The notes under the pieces were generated by a model. That model was not told the origin of the DNA and made no database searches. It saw only the letters and a list, made by a program, of their open reading frames with translations. The position numbers and the translations under genes were made by a program. 64,000 nt of DNA from Parafannyhessea umbonata (GTDB lineage Bacteria > Actinomycetota > Coriobacteriia > Coriobacteriales > Atopobiaceae). Of the stretch, positions 57,543 to 64,000 are shown piece by piece. Position 1 is the stretch's first letter. Every line of letters begins with the position of its first letter. The stretch lies in assembly GCF_900111255.1 (NCBI RefSeq), contig NZ_FOGP01000001.1, forward strand, positions 532,894-596,893, in the 5' to 3' direction.

Positions 57543-60376
57543 CGGCGCTCGCCTCCCTTCGCATCGCTTCCGTCCGTCTTGTGGTGGTCAGGCTCCCCTT
57601 CGCCAACGTGCTTGCGATAGTCTTCGGCGCGGTAGTCCAACATGGCGCCGTCCTGGGCGTCGGGCCGCGGGTCGGGTATGGAGTGCTGGGGGTAGGGGGG
57701 CCGAGTCGCGCCTGTCGCGTCCTTCTCGCCCGCGTCGCGCGGCTCTGCGCCGGCGGCGTCCCTCGTGCCCCTGATGCGGCTGCGCAGGCTGCCTGCTATC
57801 TTGCGGAACGGCAGCTTGTACTCCCATTGCTCGTCGAGCTCCCGGTCAAGCAGTTTGTAGATCTCGTCGCGGCTGAGCTCCGCGAGGGTCGTCTTCTGCC
57901 AGACGCGCTCGTGCAGGTACTCGATCACGATGAGACCCGCGCAGATGGCGACGAGCGAGACGATCCACACGATGAGGATCGGCAGCTTCGCCGGCGTTGC
58001 GAAGACGAGCGCCAGCAGCACCAGCGGTACCACAAGCACCAGAGCGAAGCCACGCTTGACCATGCCGGGGTATTTTGCCTCGAAGTTCGCCGCCTCTTCG
58101 AGCAGGACGTGCTTGTAGTCCTCGGAGGAGAGGAGCGCCTTGATTATGGTCGACAGCTTGAAGTTCTCGCGCGTCATGCCGTCGTGCTCGCAGATCATGA
58201 GGTCGGTCTCGGCGAGCTTCTTGTCGAAGAGCGTGTTGATGTTGATGAGGTGCCTGCGGGCTCCCATGCCGATGGCCAGCGCGGGAACCACGAACGCTAG
58301 CAGCGTCAGGAGGTTCTGCACGTAGCAGGAGCCCCAGTAGCCCGCGATGGTTTCGCGCATGGCGTTGATCCCGTAGGTGAAGGGCAGCCATGGGTTGATG
58401 GCGCGGAAGAAGCCCGGCATCATCTCGATGGGATAGACGCCCGAGGAGCCGGGGATCTGCAGGATGACGAGGACGACGCAGAGCGCCTTGCCGATGTGCT
58501 TGAACGCCACCGAGAGCGCGTAGATGATGTTGACGTAGGCGAATGACTGCACCAGGCCGGCGCAGATGAACGCGACGGGGTGCAGGCACTGGACGCCCAT
58601 GACGAGGTCGCCTACGCAGCAGATGAGTGCCTGCGCGAGTCCGAGGACCAGAAGCAACAGGTATCTGCCCAGGTAGCCCTGCCAGGCTCGGTAGGGGCCG
58701 ACCTCCTCTTCGTCGACCTCGAGCTTGTAGATGGCGATCAGTACGAAGCCGCCGACCCAGATGGCCAGATTAGTGTAGAAGGGCGCGACGCCCGAGCCGT
58801 AGTTTGCGACGGGGAAGACGTCCTGCTCGCTGAGCTCGACCGGCGAGGTCATGAATTCCTTCACCTGGTCGGAGTTCATGTCCATGACGTTCTGGAGCAG
58901 CTGGAAGTTCTGCGATGCGCGGATTGCCTCGATGTCGGTCGCAAGCGAGCCGAGCGACCCCCTCAGGCCGCCCAGCGCGTCCTGCGTCTGGTCGATCACG
59001 TCCTGAGCCTCGCGCAGCGTGCTGTCAAGCTGATCCAGCGTGCCCGAGGCCTGCTGGACGGTGGGGGAAACGCCGTCGAGGATTCCCTGCAGGTCGCCGC
59101 CGGCGAGCGCGAAGGAGTCGAGCGAGCTTGAAAGGGCTGGCAGCACGTTCTGCGAGACGTCGTTCTTGGCATCCGAGATGCCGGACGTCGCGTCCTTTAT
59201 GGAGCCCTCGAGCTGCTGGGCGCCGTCGCTGATGTCCTGCGCGTCGAACTTGAGGCCGTCAAGCTGGGAGGCGATGGAGTCGGCCGTGTCGGCCTTCTTC
59301 TGGAGCTGCGAGACGAGCGCGTCGATCTTGCTGCAGAGCTCCTGCTTCTGCTGGTCGCTCAGCATCGAGGAGGCCTGAATCTGGGCCTTCGCATCGTTGA
59401 GCGACGTTATTGCCTTGCGGTTGACCTCGCTGAGCTTGTGCGCGGCCTTCGCCCCGGACTGCGCCGTGGCGCTTGCGTGCTCGGCCATGCCCGCGAAGCC
59501 GCCGAGCGCTGTCGAGGCGCGCGTGGCCGCCTCGTCAAGGCGCGCGGTGCCGACGCTGACGGCGCTGTCCAGGCGCGAGGCGAGAGACTGCGCGTCGCTG
59601 CGGGCACCTCCCAGCTCGCCTAACGCGTCCCTAAGCGTCCTCTGCGAGCTGCCGGTTATCGACGAGAGCGATGCGAGGACGTCTCGCGCCTGCCGGATGG
59701 CATCGCGGGTCTTGCCCACGGTGCCCTTTGCACCCTCGAGCTGAGTGCTCACGTCGTCGAGGGTCGACTGGGCGTCGCGGATGTCCGCGAGGACGGTGTC
59801 GCCCAGCTTGTCGGTCTGACTCCCGAGCTTCGCGCCCGTGTCCTGCGCCTTGGTCGTGAGCACGCCTGCGACCGTCGAGACGAAGTTGTCGTTGATCTGC
59901 TGCTCGACCGTCGAGGCCCCCGTGTCGGTGACCTTCGGGGCGACGGCGTTGACCTTCTCGTTCACGTAGTACTTGAGCTTGGGCGTCTTGAGGTCCCCAG
60001 ATAGCACGCTCACGAGGTCCGACGAGAAGTCCTTTGGTATCTCGATGGTAGCGTAGTACCTTCCCGAGGCGACGCCCTCGAGTCCTTCCTGCTCGCCCAC
60101 AAACTGCCAGCCGAGCTGATTGTTCTGCTCGAGCTTCTCGACCACCATGTCGCCCACGTTGATCTGGCCGAGCTTCTCGTTGTAGGTGCCCTCGTCCTCG
60201 TTCACGATGGCGACGGCGACGGTGCTGGTGTTCTTGTACGGGTCCCAGTTTGCCGCGATGTTGATCCAGGCGTAGAGGGAGGGGAGGATGCAGACGCCCA
60301 CGGTGACGATGGCGGCTACGGGGTTCCTGAAGATTCGCCTGAGGTCTCGGCGGAAGATGGTGAGTACGTTGTGCAT
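57539..60376 (-). CDS. YhgE/Pip family membrane protein (945 aa)
   Basis: 945 residues from ATG 60376 (GGAG six bases upstream); ATG 60412 would add twelve. Same layout as the following gene: an N-terminal helix (AAIVTVGVCILPSLYAWINI), NWDPYKNTSTVAVAIVNEDE, a long exposed coiled-coil part (about 180-550) and C-terminal helices from PFYTNLAIWVGGFVLIAIYK. It has an extra C-terminal extension of about 220 residues with two more helices (FALVLVVPLVLLALVFATP; VSLVAICAGLIVIEYL) and a polar tail. First gene of a two-gene operon, divergent from the TetR gene. Confidence 0.88.
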   Translation of the reverse strand: MHNVLTIFRRDLRRIFRNPVAAIVTVGVCILPSLYAWINIAANWDPYKNTSTVAVAIVNEDEGTYNEKLGQINVGDMVVEKLEQNNQLGWQFVGEQEGLEGVASGRYYATIEIPKDFSSDLVSVLSGDLKTPKLKYYVNEKVNAVAPKVTDTGASTVEQQINDNFVSTVAGVLTTKAQDTGAKLGSQTDKLGDTVLADIRDAQSTLDDVSTQLEGAKGTVGKTRDAIRQARDVLASLSSITGSSQRTLRDALGELGGARSDAQSLASRLDSAVSVGTARLDEAATRASTALGGFAGMAEHASATAQSGAKAAHKLSEVNRKAITSLNDAKAQIQASSMLSDQQKQELCSKIDALVSQLQKKADTADSIASQLDGLKFDAQDISDGAQQLEGSIKDATSGISDAKNDVSQNVLPALSSSLDSFALAGGDLQGILDGVSPTVQQASGTLDQLDSTLREAQDVIDQTQDALGGLRGSLGSLATDIEAIRASQNFQLLQNVMDMNSDQVKEFMTSPVELSEQDVFPVANYGSGVAPFYTNLAIWVGGFVLIAIYKLEVDEEEVGPYRAWQGYLGRYLLLLVLGLAQALICCVGDLVMGVQCLHPVAFICAGLVQSFAYVNIIYALSVAFKHIGKALCVVLVILQIPGSSGVYPIEMMPGFFRAINPWLPFTYGINAMRETIAGYWGSCYVQNLLTLLAFVVPALAIGMGARRHLININTLFDKKLAETDLMICEHDGMTRENFKLSTIIKALLSSEDYKHVLLEEAANFEAKYPGMVKRGFALVLVVPLVLLALVFATPAKLPILIVWIVSLVAICAGLIVIEYLHERVWQKTTLAELSRDEIYKLLDRELDEQWEYKLPFRKIAGSLRSRIRGTRDAAGAEPRDAGEKDATGATRPPYPQHSIPDPRPDAQDGAMLDYRAEDYRKHVGEGEPDHHKTDGSDAKGGERR

Positions 60377-60457
60377 GTAACGCTCCGTGAATCGTGCGGT
60401 TTCAGCATTCAAAATGATATCCCTCCGGCAGATGCCTCGCCGAGTTAACTCTAAAAA

Positions 60458-60475
60458 TTCGAATCTGATTCAAAA
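60458..60475. promoter_or_regulatory. Operator-like site 1 in the yhgE/tetR interval
   Basis: TTCGAATCTGATTCAAAA contains the palindrome GAATC-T-GATTC. It resembles site 2 in the shared half TTCAAAAAT. It is close to the yhgE promoter side. Confidence 0.55.
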
Positions 60476-60535
60476 ATCGTTTCACGTGCTTCCCTGCCAA
60501 AGATATGGGCGCTCCATGATGTGTCGACGCAGGCG

Positions 60536-60555
60536 TTTTGAGCTTGGTTCAAAAA
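60536..60555. promoter_or_regulatory. Operator-like site 2 in the yhgE/tetR interval
   Basis: TTTTGAGCTTGGTTCAAAAA has complementary ends (TTTTGA / TTCAAAA), 50 bases before the tetR start. Together with site 1 it fits binding by the adjacent TetR protein to regulate both directions. Confidence 0.55.
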
Positions 60556-60604
60556 TCTGTGTCGAGCGCTATGATGGTCTCGAGACAAGAGGGAAGAGGC
60601 GGTC

Positions 60605-61507
60605 ATGGTGCAGTCGGGCGACGGGGACATTACAGGGACGGAGACGCTGACGACGGGAGCGAAGCGAGGCGCGCCGTCAGCCGTCGACGCGTTGCCAAGT
60701 GAGGCCACGGCGCCGGTCGAGGACAGACGGTCGTCGGTTCGCGTTGGACTTGCAAAGGCGAACCTCGAGGTTGCCTCCGAGATTGCCGGGGGCATGGCGG
60801 CCGTCCGCCACGCCGCGCACGATGCCGCGCTGCGAGCGGCCCAGGGGGTCGTCGAGGGCGCCGCCGCCAAGGGCAGGGCCCGCGCCCGCTCTTCGAGCAA
60901 GACGCGCAAGAGCGCGAGGACCCGCGAGCGCATCATGACCGCCGCGAGCGAGATCATGGTCGAACGCGGCAACGGGGACTTTCAGATGAGCGAGGTCTCC
61001 GCGCGCTGTCGCATGTCTAAGGGTTCCCTCTACTACTACTTTGCCGACAAGGACGAGCTGGTCGACGCCATCTACGAGTCGGCCTGCGACGACCTCGTCG
61101 TCGCCGTCGAGGGCGTCGTGGCCCGGGCCTCGACGGCCAGCGAGTCGCTCGTGAGCCTGTGTGCCGAGGTCAGCCGGCGCGTCAGCGCGGGGAGTCCGCT
61201 CGCCCTGGCCCTCACGCGCGAGCTGGCGTCGTCGAACGGAGACGTCTCGGGTGGCATGACCACCCACTTCATGAGGATCGCCCGCATCGTCTCGGCGCAG
61301 CTCGAGAGGGGCAAGGCCGAGGGCATCATCAGAAAGAGCGTGAACTCGGACCAGGTCTCGGTGGGCGTTTTGGGCGGCTACCTGGTTTCCTCGCTCGTCT
61401 CCGCCGGCGAATCATTGGGGCGCTCCACTGATGCCATCGCCGCCGTCATGACGCGTGATCTGCTTGACGTCGTTATGAACGGCATAGGTGCCCGAGAGGG
61501 TGCGTAA
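60605..61507 (+). CDS. TetR-family regulator with long N-terminal extension
   Basis: 300 residues. The HTH domain is at about 104-155 (RTRERIMTAASEIMVERG; MSEVSARCRMSKGSLYYYF, then DKDELVDAIY). The helical ligand-binding half follows. The first 100 residues (Ala-rich, with AKANLEVASEIAGGMAAVRH) are unusual, since most TetR proteins begin at the HTH. It could mean a later real start, but ATG 60605 has GGGAAGAGG upstream. Divergent from the yhgE pair with which it probably forms a regulated unit. Confidence 0.87.
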   Translation: MVQSGDGDITGTETLTTGAKRGAPSAVDALPSEATAPVEDRRSSVRVGLAKANLEVASEIAGGMAAVRHAAHDAALRAAQGVVEGAAAKGRARARSSSKTRKSARTRERIMTAASEIMVERGNGDFQMSEVSARCRMSKGSLYYYFADKDELVDAIYESACDDLVVAVEGVVARASTASESLVSLCAEVSRRVSAGSPLALALTRELASSNGDVSGGMTTHFMRIARIVSAQLERGKAEGIIRKSVNSDQVSVGVLGGYLVSSLVSAGESLGRSTDAIAAVMTRDLLDVVMNGIGAREGA

Positions 61508-61633
61508 GGGGCGAGGGGCGCGTCCCGCGCCCGCTCTGAGGCGCGATGGCTTGCCCCAGTGTGCGTCGACTGGCCGTCGATGCGCTCAAGTGATGAACCT
61601 GTTTACAATCCTCAAGTCAAGTCATAGGCTATA
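61508..61633. other. Gap between tetR and the SAM riboswitch
   Basis: 126 bases; promoter of metK expected here. TTTACAATCCTC near 61600 includes TACAAT as a possible -10 box. Confidence 0.4.
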
Positions 61634-61810
61634 GCTTGCTCGTCAAGAGGCACCCGCGTGGGTGCATAGAGCTGAGGGACCGAGCCCTTTGAAGCTCCGG
61701 CAACCAGCCAGTTGGTATGGTGCCAATTCTCGGCAGGCCTCAATGCCTGGAAGACGGGGGAACATGGTGTTGCCAGACACGGGTCCCCTTTGTTGGTGGG
61801 GACCTTTTTG
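61634..61810 (+). promoter_or_regulatory. SAM-I-clan riboswitch with terminator, upstream of metK
   Basis: P1 is GCTTGC (61634-61639) with GCAGGC (61733-61738). The conserved core GTCAAGAG, GAGGGACCGAGCCC and GCTCCGGCAACC is present. An extra hairpin GCACCC-GCGT-GGGTGC (61650-61665) is inserted between P1 and P2, uncommon in standard SAM-I. The expression platform ends in a terminator: GGTCCCC (61782-61788) with GGGGACC (61798-61804) followed by TTTTT. High S-adenosylmethionine should favour termination and shut off metK. Confidence 0.9.
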
Positions 61811-61849
61811 GTTCCTTGTTGGCGCGTTATCGCCGGAAAGGAGCGTGTG

Positions 61850-63085
61850 ATGGCACGCAAGAGCTACCTGTTCACCTCTGAGTCTGTTACCGAGGGCCAC
61901 CCCGATAAGATCTGCGACCAGATCTCGGACGCCATCCTGGACGCCATCCTCGAGAAGGAGGCGCGGCTCCAGGCCGCGGGCGTTGAGGGTGCAGACGTCG
62001 ATAACGTCCGCTGTGCCATCGAAACCTTCACCACCACCGGCACCATCGTCGTCATGGGCGAGGTCCGCACCGAGGCCTACGTCGACGTACAGCAGATCGT
62101 CCGCGACACCGTCCGCGAAATCGGCTACACCCGCGCCAAGTACGGGTTCGACGCGAGCACCTGCGGCGTCATGAACCTCATCCACGAGCAGTCGCCCGAC
62201 ATCGCCCAGGGCGTCGACGGCACCTTCGCCCGCGCTACCGACGAGGACCCGCTGGACAAGATCGGCGCCGGCGACCAGGGCATGATGTTCGGTTACGCCT
62301 CCGACGAGACCGACGTGCTCATGCCCATGCCCATCTACCTCGCGCAGCGCCTGTCCAGGCGCCTGGCCGACGTGCGTAAGAACGGATCGCTTGCCTACCT
62401 GCGACCGGATGGCAAGACGCAGGTCACCGTCCGCTACGAGGGCGATAGGCCCGTCGAGGTGACGGCCATCGTCGTCAGCACCCAGCACGCGGCCTCCGTC
62501 GAGGGCTCCCAGATCCGCGAGGACATGATCGATCACGTCATCAAGCCGGTCATGGAGGAGCAGGGCATCAGCTGGAAGCACGCCGACATCTACGTCAACC
62601 CCACCGGCCGATTCGTCGTGGGCGGCCCCATGGGCGACACGGGCCTGACCGGTCGTAAGATCATCGTCGACACCTACGGCGGGATGGGCCGCCACGGCGG
62701 CGGCGCCTTCAGCGGCAAGGACTGCACCAAGGTCGACCGCTCCGGCGCCTATGCGGCACGTTGGGTCGCCAAGAACGTCGTCGCGGCCGGACTGGCCCAC
62801 AAGTGCGAGGTCCAGCTGGCCTATGCCATCGGCGTGAGCCACCCGCTCTCCATCATGGTCGACACCTTTGGCACGGGCGCGGTATCCGACGACGTCATCG
62901 AGAGGGCCGTCGAGAAGGTCTTTGACCTCCGTCCCGGCGCCATCATCCGGGACCTGAGGCTCCGTCGCCCCATCTTCAGGAAGACGGCCGCCTACGGCCA
63001 CTTTGGCCGCAAGGACCCCGACTTCACCTGGGAGAGCACCGACCGCGTCGACGAGCTCAAGGCCGCCGTCGACTCCCTGAGGTAG
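61850..63085 (+). CDS. metK: S-adenosylmethionine synthetase
   Basis: 411 residues from ATG 61850 with GGAAAGGAG upstream. Makes SAM from methionine and ATP. Motifs: [18 protein letters not shown] (N-terminal ATP region), [16 protein letters not shown] and [17 protein letters not shown], with [14 protein letters not shown]. Length is within the usual range (about 390-410). Its control by the upstream riboswitch is a direct product feedback. The product is the cofactor of the radical SAM enzyme encoded at 5692-7047. Confidence 0.97.
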   Translation: MARKSYLFTSESVTEGHPDKICDQISDAILDAILEKEARLQAAGVEGADVDNVRCAIETFTTTGTIVVMGEVRTEAYVDVQQIVRDTVREIGYTRAKYGFDASTCGVMNLIHEQSPDIAQGVDGTFARATDEDPLDKIGAGDQGMMFGYASDETDVLMPMPIYLAQRLSRRLADVRKNGSLAYLRPDGKTQVTVRYEGDRPVEVTAIVVSTQHAASVEGSQIREDMIDHVIKPVMEEQGISWKHADIYVNPTGRFVVGGPMGDTGLTGRKIIVDTYGGMGRHGGGAFSGKDCTKVDRSGAYAARWVAKNVVAAGLAHKCEVQLAYAIGVSHPLSIMVDTFGTGAVSDDVIERAVEKVFDLRPGAIIRDLRLRRPIFRKTAAYGHFGRKDPDFTWESTDRVDELKAAVDSLR

Positions 63086-63142
63086 GGGCCGCCGAGGCGG
63101 ATCAGGCCTGACCGGCTTGGACTGCAAGCATCACTCCTCTTG

Positions 63143-63180
63143 GATGGAGCCGCCGGGGCAAGCGCACCGGCGGCTCCATC
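63143..63180. terminator. Hairpin terminator between metK and the convergent gene
   Basis: GATGGAGCCGCCGG (63143-63156) is the exact complement of CCGGCGGCTCCATC (63167-63180); 14 bp, 10-base loop. No long U-run, but placed between convergent genes. Confidence 0.75.
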
Positions 63181-63202
63181 CTCGTTCACGCTGTCTTGGC
63201 GG

Positions 63203-63583
63203 CTACTCGCCGAGCATGCGCTCGAGCTCGAGCACCGCGTTGCGCACACAGTCGTCGCACGGGCAGAGGATGACGCCCGTGTCGCGTCCCTTGAGCTCGG
63301 AGCATATGGTCGATCCGCAGCGCCTTCGGAAGCCCTCGAGGAGCTCCGCCGCATCGCGGTGGCACGCGCGGCCGTCGGCGCGCGCCAGGCCAAGCGCCAT
63401 CTCGGCGCCGACGAGCGCGCCGCAGGTTCCCTCCATGTTGCCCATGCCCGACCCGAACGGCGCGCCCATCGCGCTCAGGGTCTCTTCCGGCAGGTCGCAT
63501 ACGTCGACAAACGCGCGAACCACCGCCTGACAGCAGTTGTTCCTGTCGTGCTTGAGTCCTACCGCCCGCTCGGTTCTCTCCAT
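63203..63583 (-). CDS. C_GCAxxG_C_C family protein
   Basis: 126 residues. Pattern CCQAVVRAF (Cys 17-18), GAPFGSGMGNMEGTCGALVGAEMALGL (given by its core NMEGTCGALVGAE) and C-terminal CPCDDC, the four-cysteine arrangement of the family. It probably binds a metal or cofactor; no activity is known. A site with GGAGA lies before ATG 63583. Single gene, convergent with metK. Confidence 0.85.
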   Translation of the reverse strand: MERTERAVGLKHDRNNCCQAVVRAFVDVCDLPEETLSAMGAPFGSGMGNMEGTCGALVGAEMALGLARADGRACHRDAAELLEGFRRRCGSTICSELKGRDTGVILCPCDDCVRNAVLELERMLGE

Positions 63584-63894
63584 CAGCTCTCCGTTTCCCC
63601 GCGTCGCGCCGCAGCCCTCTGGCGGTGGCGCGGGCGCTTCTCGCTTGCTTTGTTGACATGGTATCCCATGGCCGGGCTGCCGGGACTATTCGGCTCCTGT
63701 GACGCCTGTCCGTTTGCGTCAGTCGACCTACCGTTCACGGACGCATCTGCTGCCGCCACGCGGCGCCTCGCGACCGTTGGCCGCAGTTGCGGATATAACG
63801 TTTCACGGTGCGTCGGCAAATCGGTCTTTCGCACAATAAATGCTGCTCAGCAGGTGTAGATTCCCGCGAGCTTGTCCAAAGAGAGAGGTCTGTC
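63584..63894. other. Divergent region before the glycerol dehydrogenase gene
   Basis: 311 bases. No gene recognised. GGATATAACG near 63791-63800 might contain a -10 box for the plus-strand gene; no -35 at the right distance. Confidence 0.4.
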
Positions 63895-64000
63895 ATGAAA
63901 CTTCTGCGCGCAATGAGAGAGCCACTGAAGTACGTCCAGGGCAAGGGCGCCCTCCTCAAGTTCGAGGAGGAAATGGGCTACATGGGCAAGCGCTGGCTCT
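63895..64000 (+). CDS. gldA: Glycerol dehydrogenase, N-terminal part
   Basis: ATG 63895 with GAGAGG upstream; open at the right edge (35 residues seen). MKLLRAMREPLKYVQGKGAL with FEEEMGYMGKRW is the usual beginning of GldA, an iron/zinc-containing NAD-linked alcohol dehydrogenase that oxidises glycerol to dihydroxyacetone. Catalytic residues lie outside the window. Confidence 0.82.
   Translation, partial: MKLLRAMREPLKYVQGKGALLKFEEEMGYMGKRWL

Noticed and set aside
61643-63127. Open minus-strand frame of nearly 500 codons opposite metK
   Set aside because: Antisense of a highly conserved gene and of the riboswitch; low-complexity Val/Asp/Gly composition.

Overview
The window looks like chromosomal DNA of a high-GC Gram-positive of the class Coriobacteriia, probably an Olsenella/Atopobiaceae-type organism. 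This is inferred from the divisome block ftsZ-pgeF-yggS-sepF-proC-yggT-divIVA, the GC-rich codon use, the paired YhgE/Pip proteins, the indirect-looking Glu/Gln tRNA set and the PTS genes. No 16S rRNA is present, so the genus is not certain.

Layout. 1-4.6 kb: end of ftsZ and a tightly packed division/growth operon. 4.7-7.1 kb (minus): a putative DNA-repair pair (DUF4130 protein and radical SAM/HhH protein) with a LexA-type palindrome just upstream of its ribosome-binding site. 7.2-7.5 kb (minus): rnpB. 7.7-9.0 kb: remains of a beta-glucoside PTS locus: an RAT-like antiterminator site, a twice-frameshifted LicT/BglG-type gene, and an EIIB fragment cut off by an IS110-family element (about 9.0-10.5 kb) whose left non-coding end may encode a bridge RNA. 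10.5-12.2 kb: a graveyard of acyltransferase and priming-transferase fragments, hairpins and a 32-bp tandem repeat. 12.2-14.4 kb: low-GC accessory genes including a Panacea-domain antitoxin overlapping a RelA/SpoT-like toxin (toxSAS).

14.7-43.9 kb is a large surface-polysaccharide locus. It holds a truncated and a complete WbaP-like priming transferase, a UDP-sugar dehydrogenase, a second priming transferase, at least six glycosyltransferases, two flippases, four polymerase-like membrane proteins (three related to each other), a TupA-like ATP-grasp protein, two hexapeptide acetyltransferases, an epimerase, UDP-GlcNAc 2-epimerase and a membrane-anchored protein of unknown function. The duplicated Wzx/Wzy/priming functions suggest that two polysaccharide pathways were joined or exchanged here. 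A lower-GC block (about 25.2-30.3 kb) inside it looks imported. A 37-nt direct repeat occurs once on each side of the whole variable region (10.5 kb and 44.6 kb).

44.8-64 kb is housekeeping: PTS EIIA-Glc and an HPr-like protein (with Asp at the position of the regulatory Ser46), YigZ, aminopeptidase C behind a perfect 16-bp hairpin, CCA-adding enzyme, two identical tRNA-Glu and one tRNA-Gln, a YbhN-like membrane protein, a fused ACT-containing L-serine dehydratase, gltX, two overlapping YhgE/Pip genes divergent from a TetR regulator with two operator-like palindromes, a SAM-I-clan riboswitch plus metK, a C_GCAxxG_C_C protein, and the start of a glycerol dehydrogenase gene.
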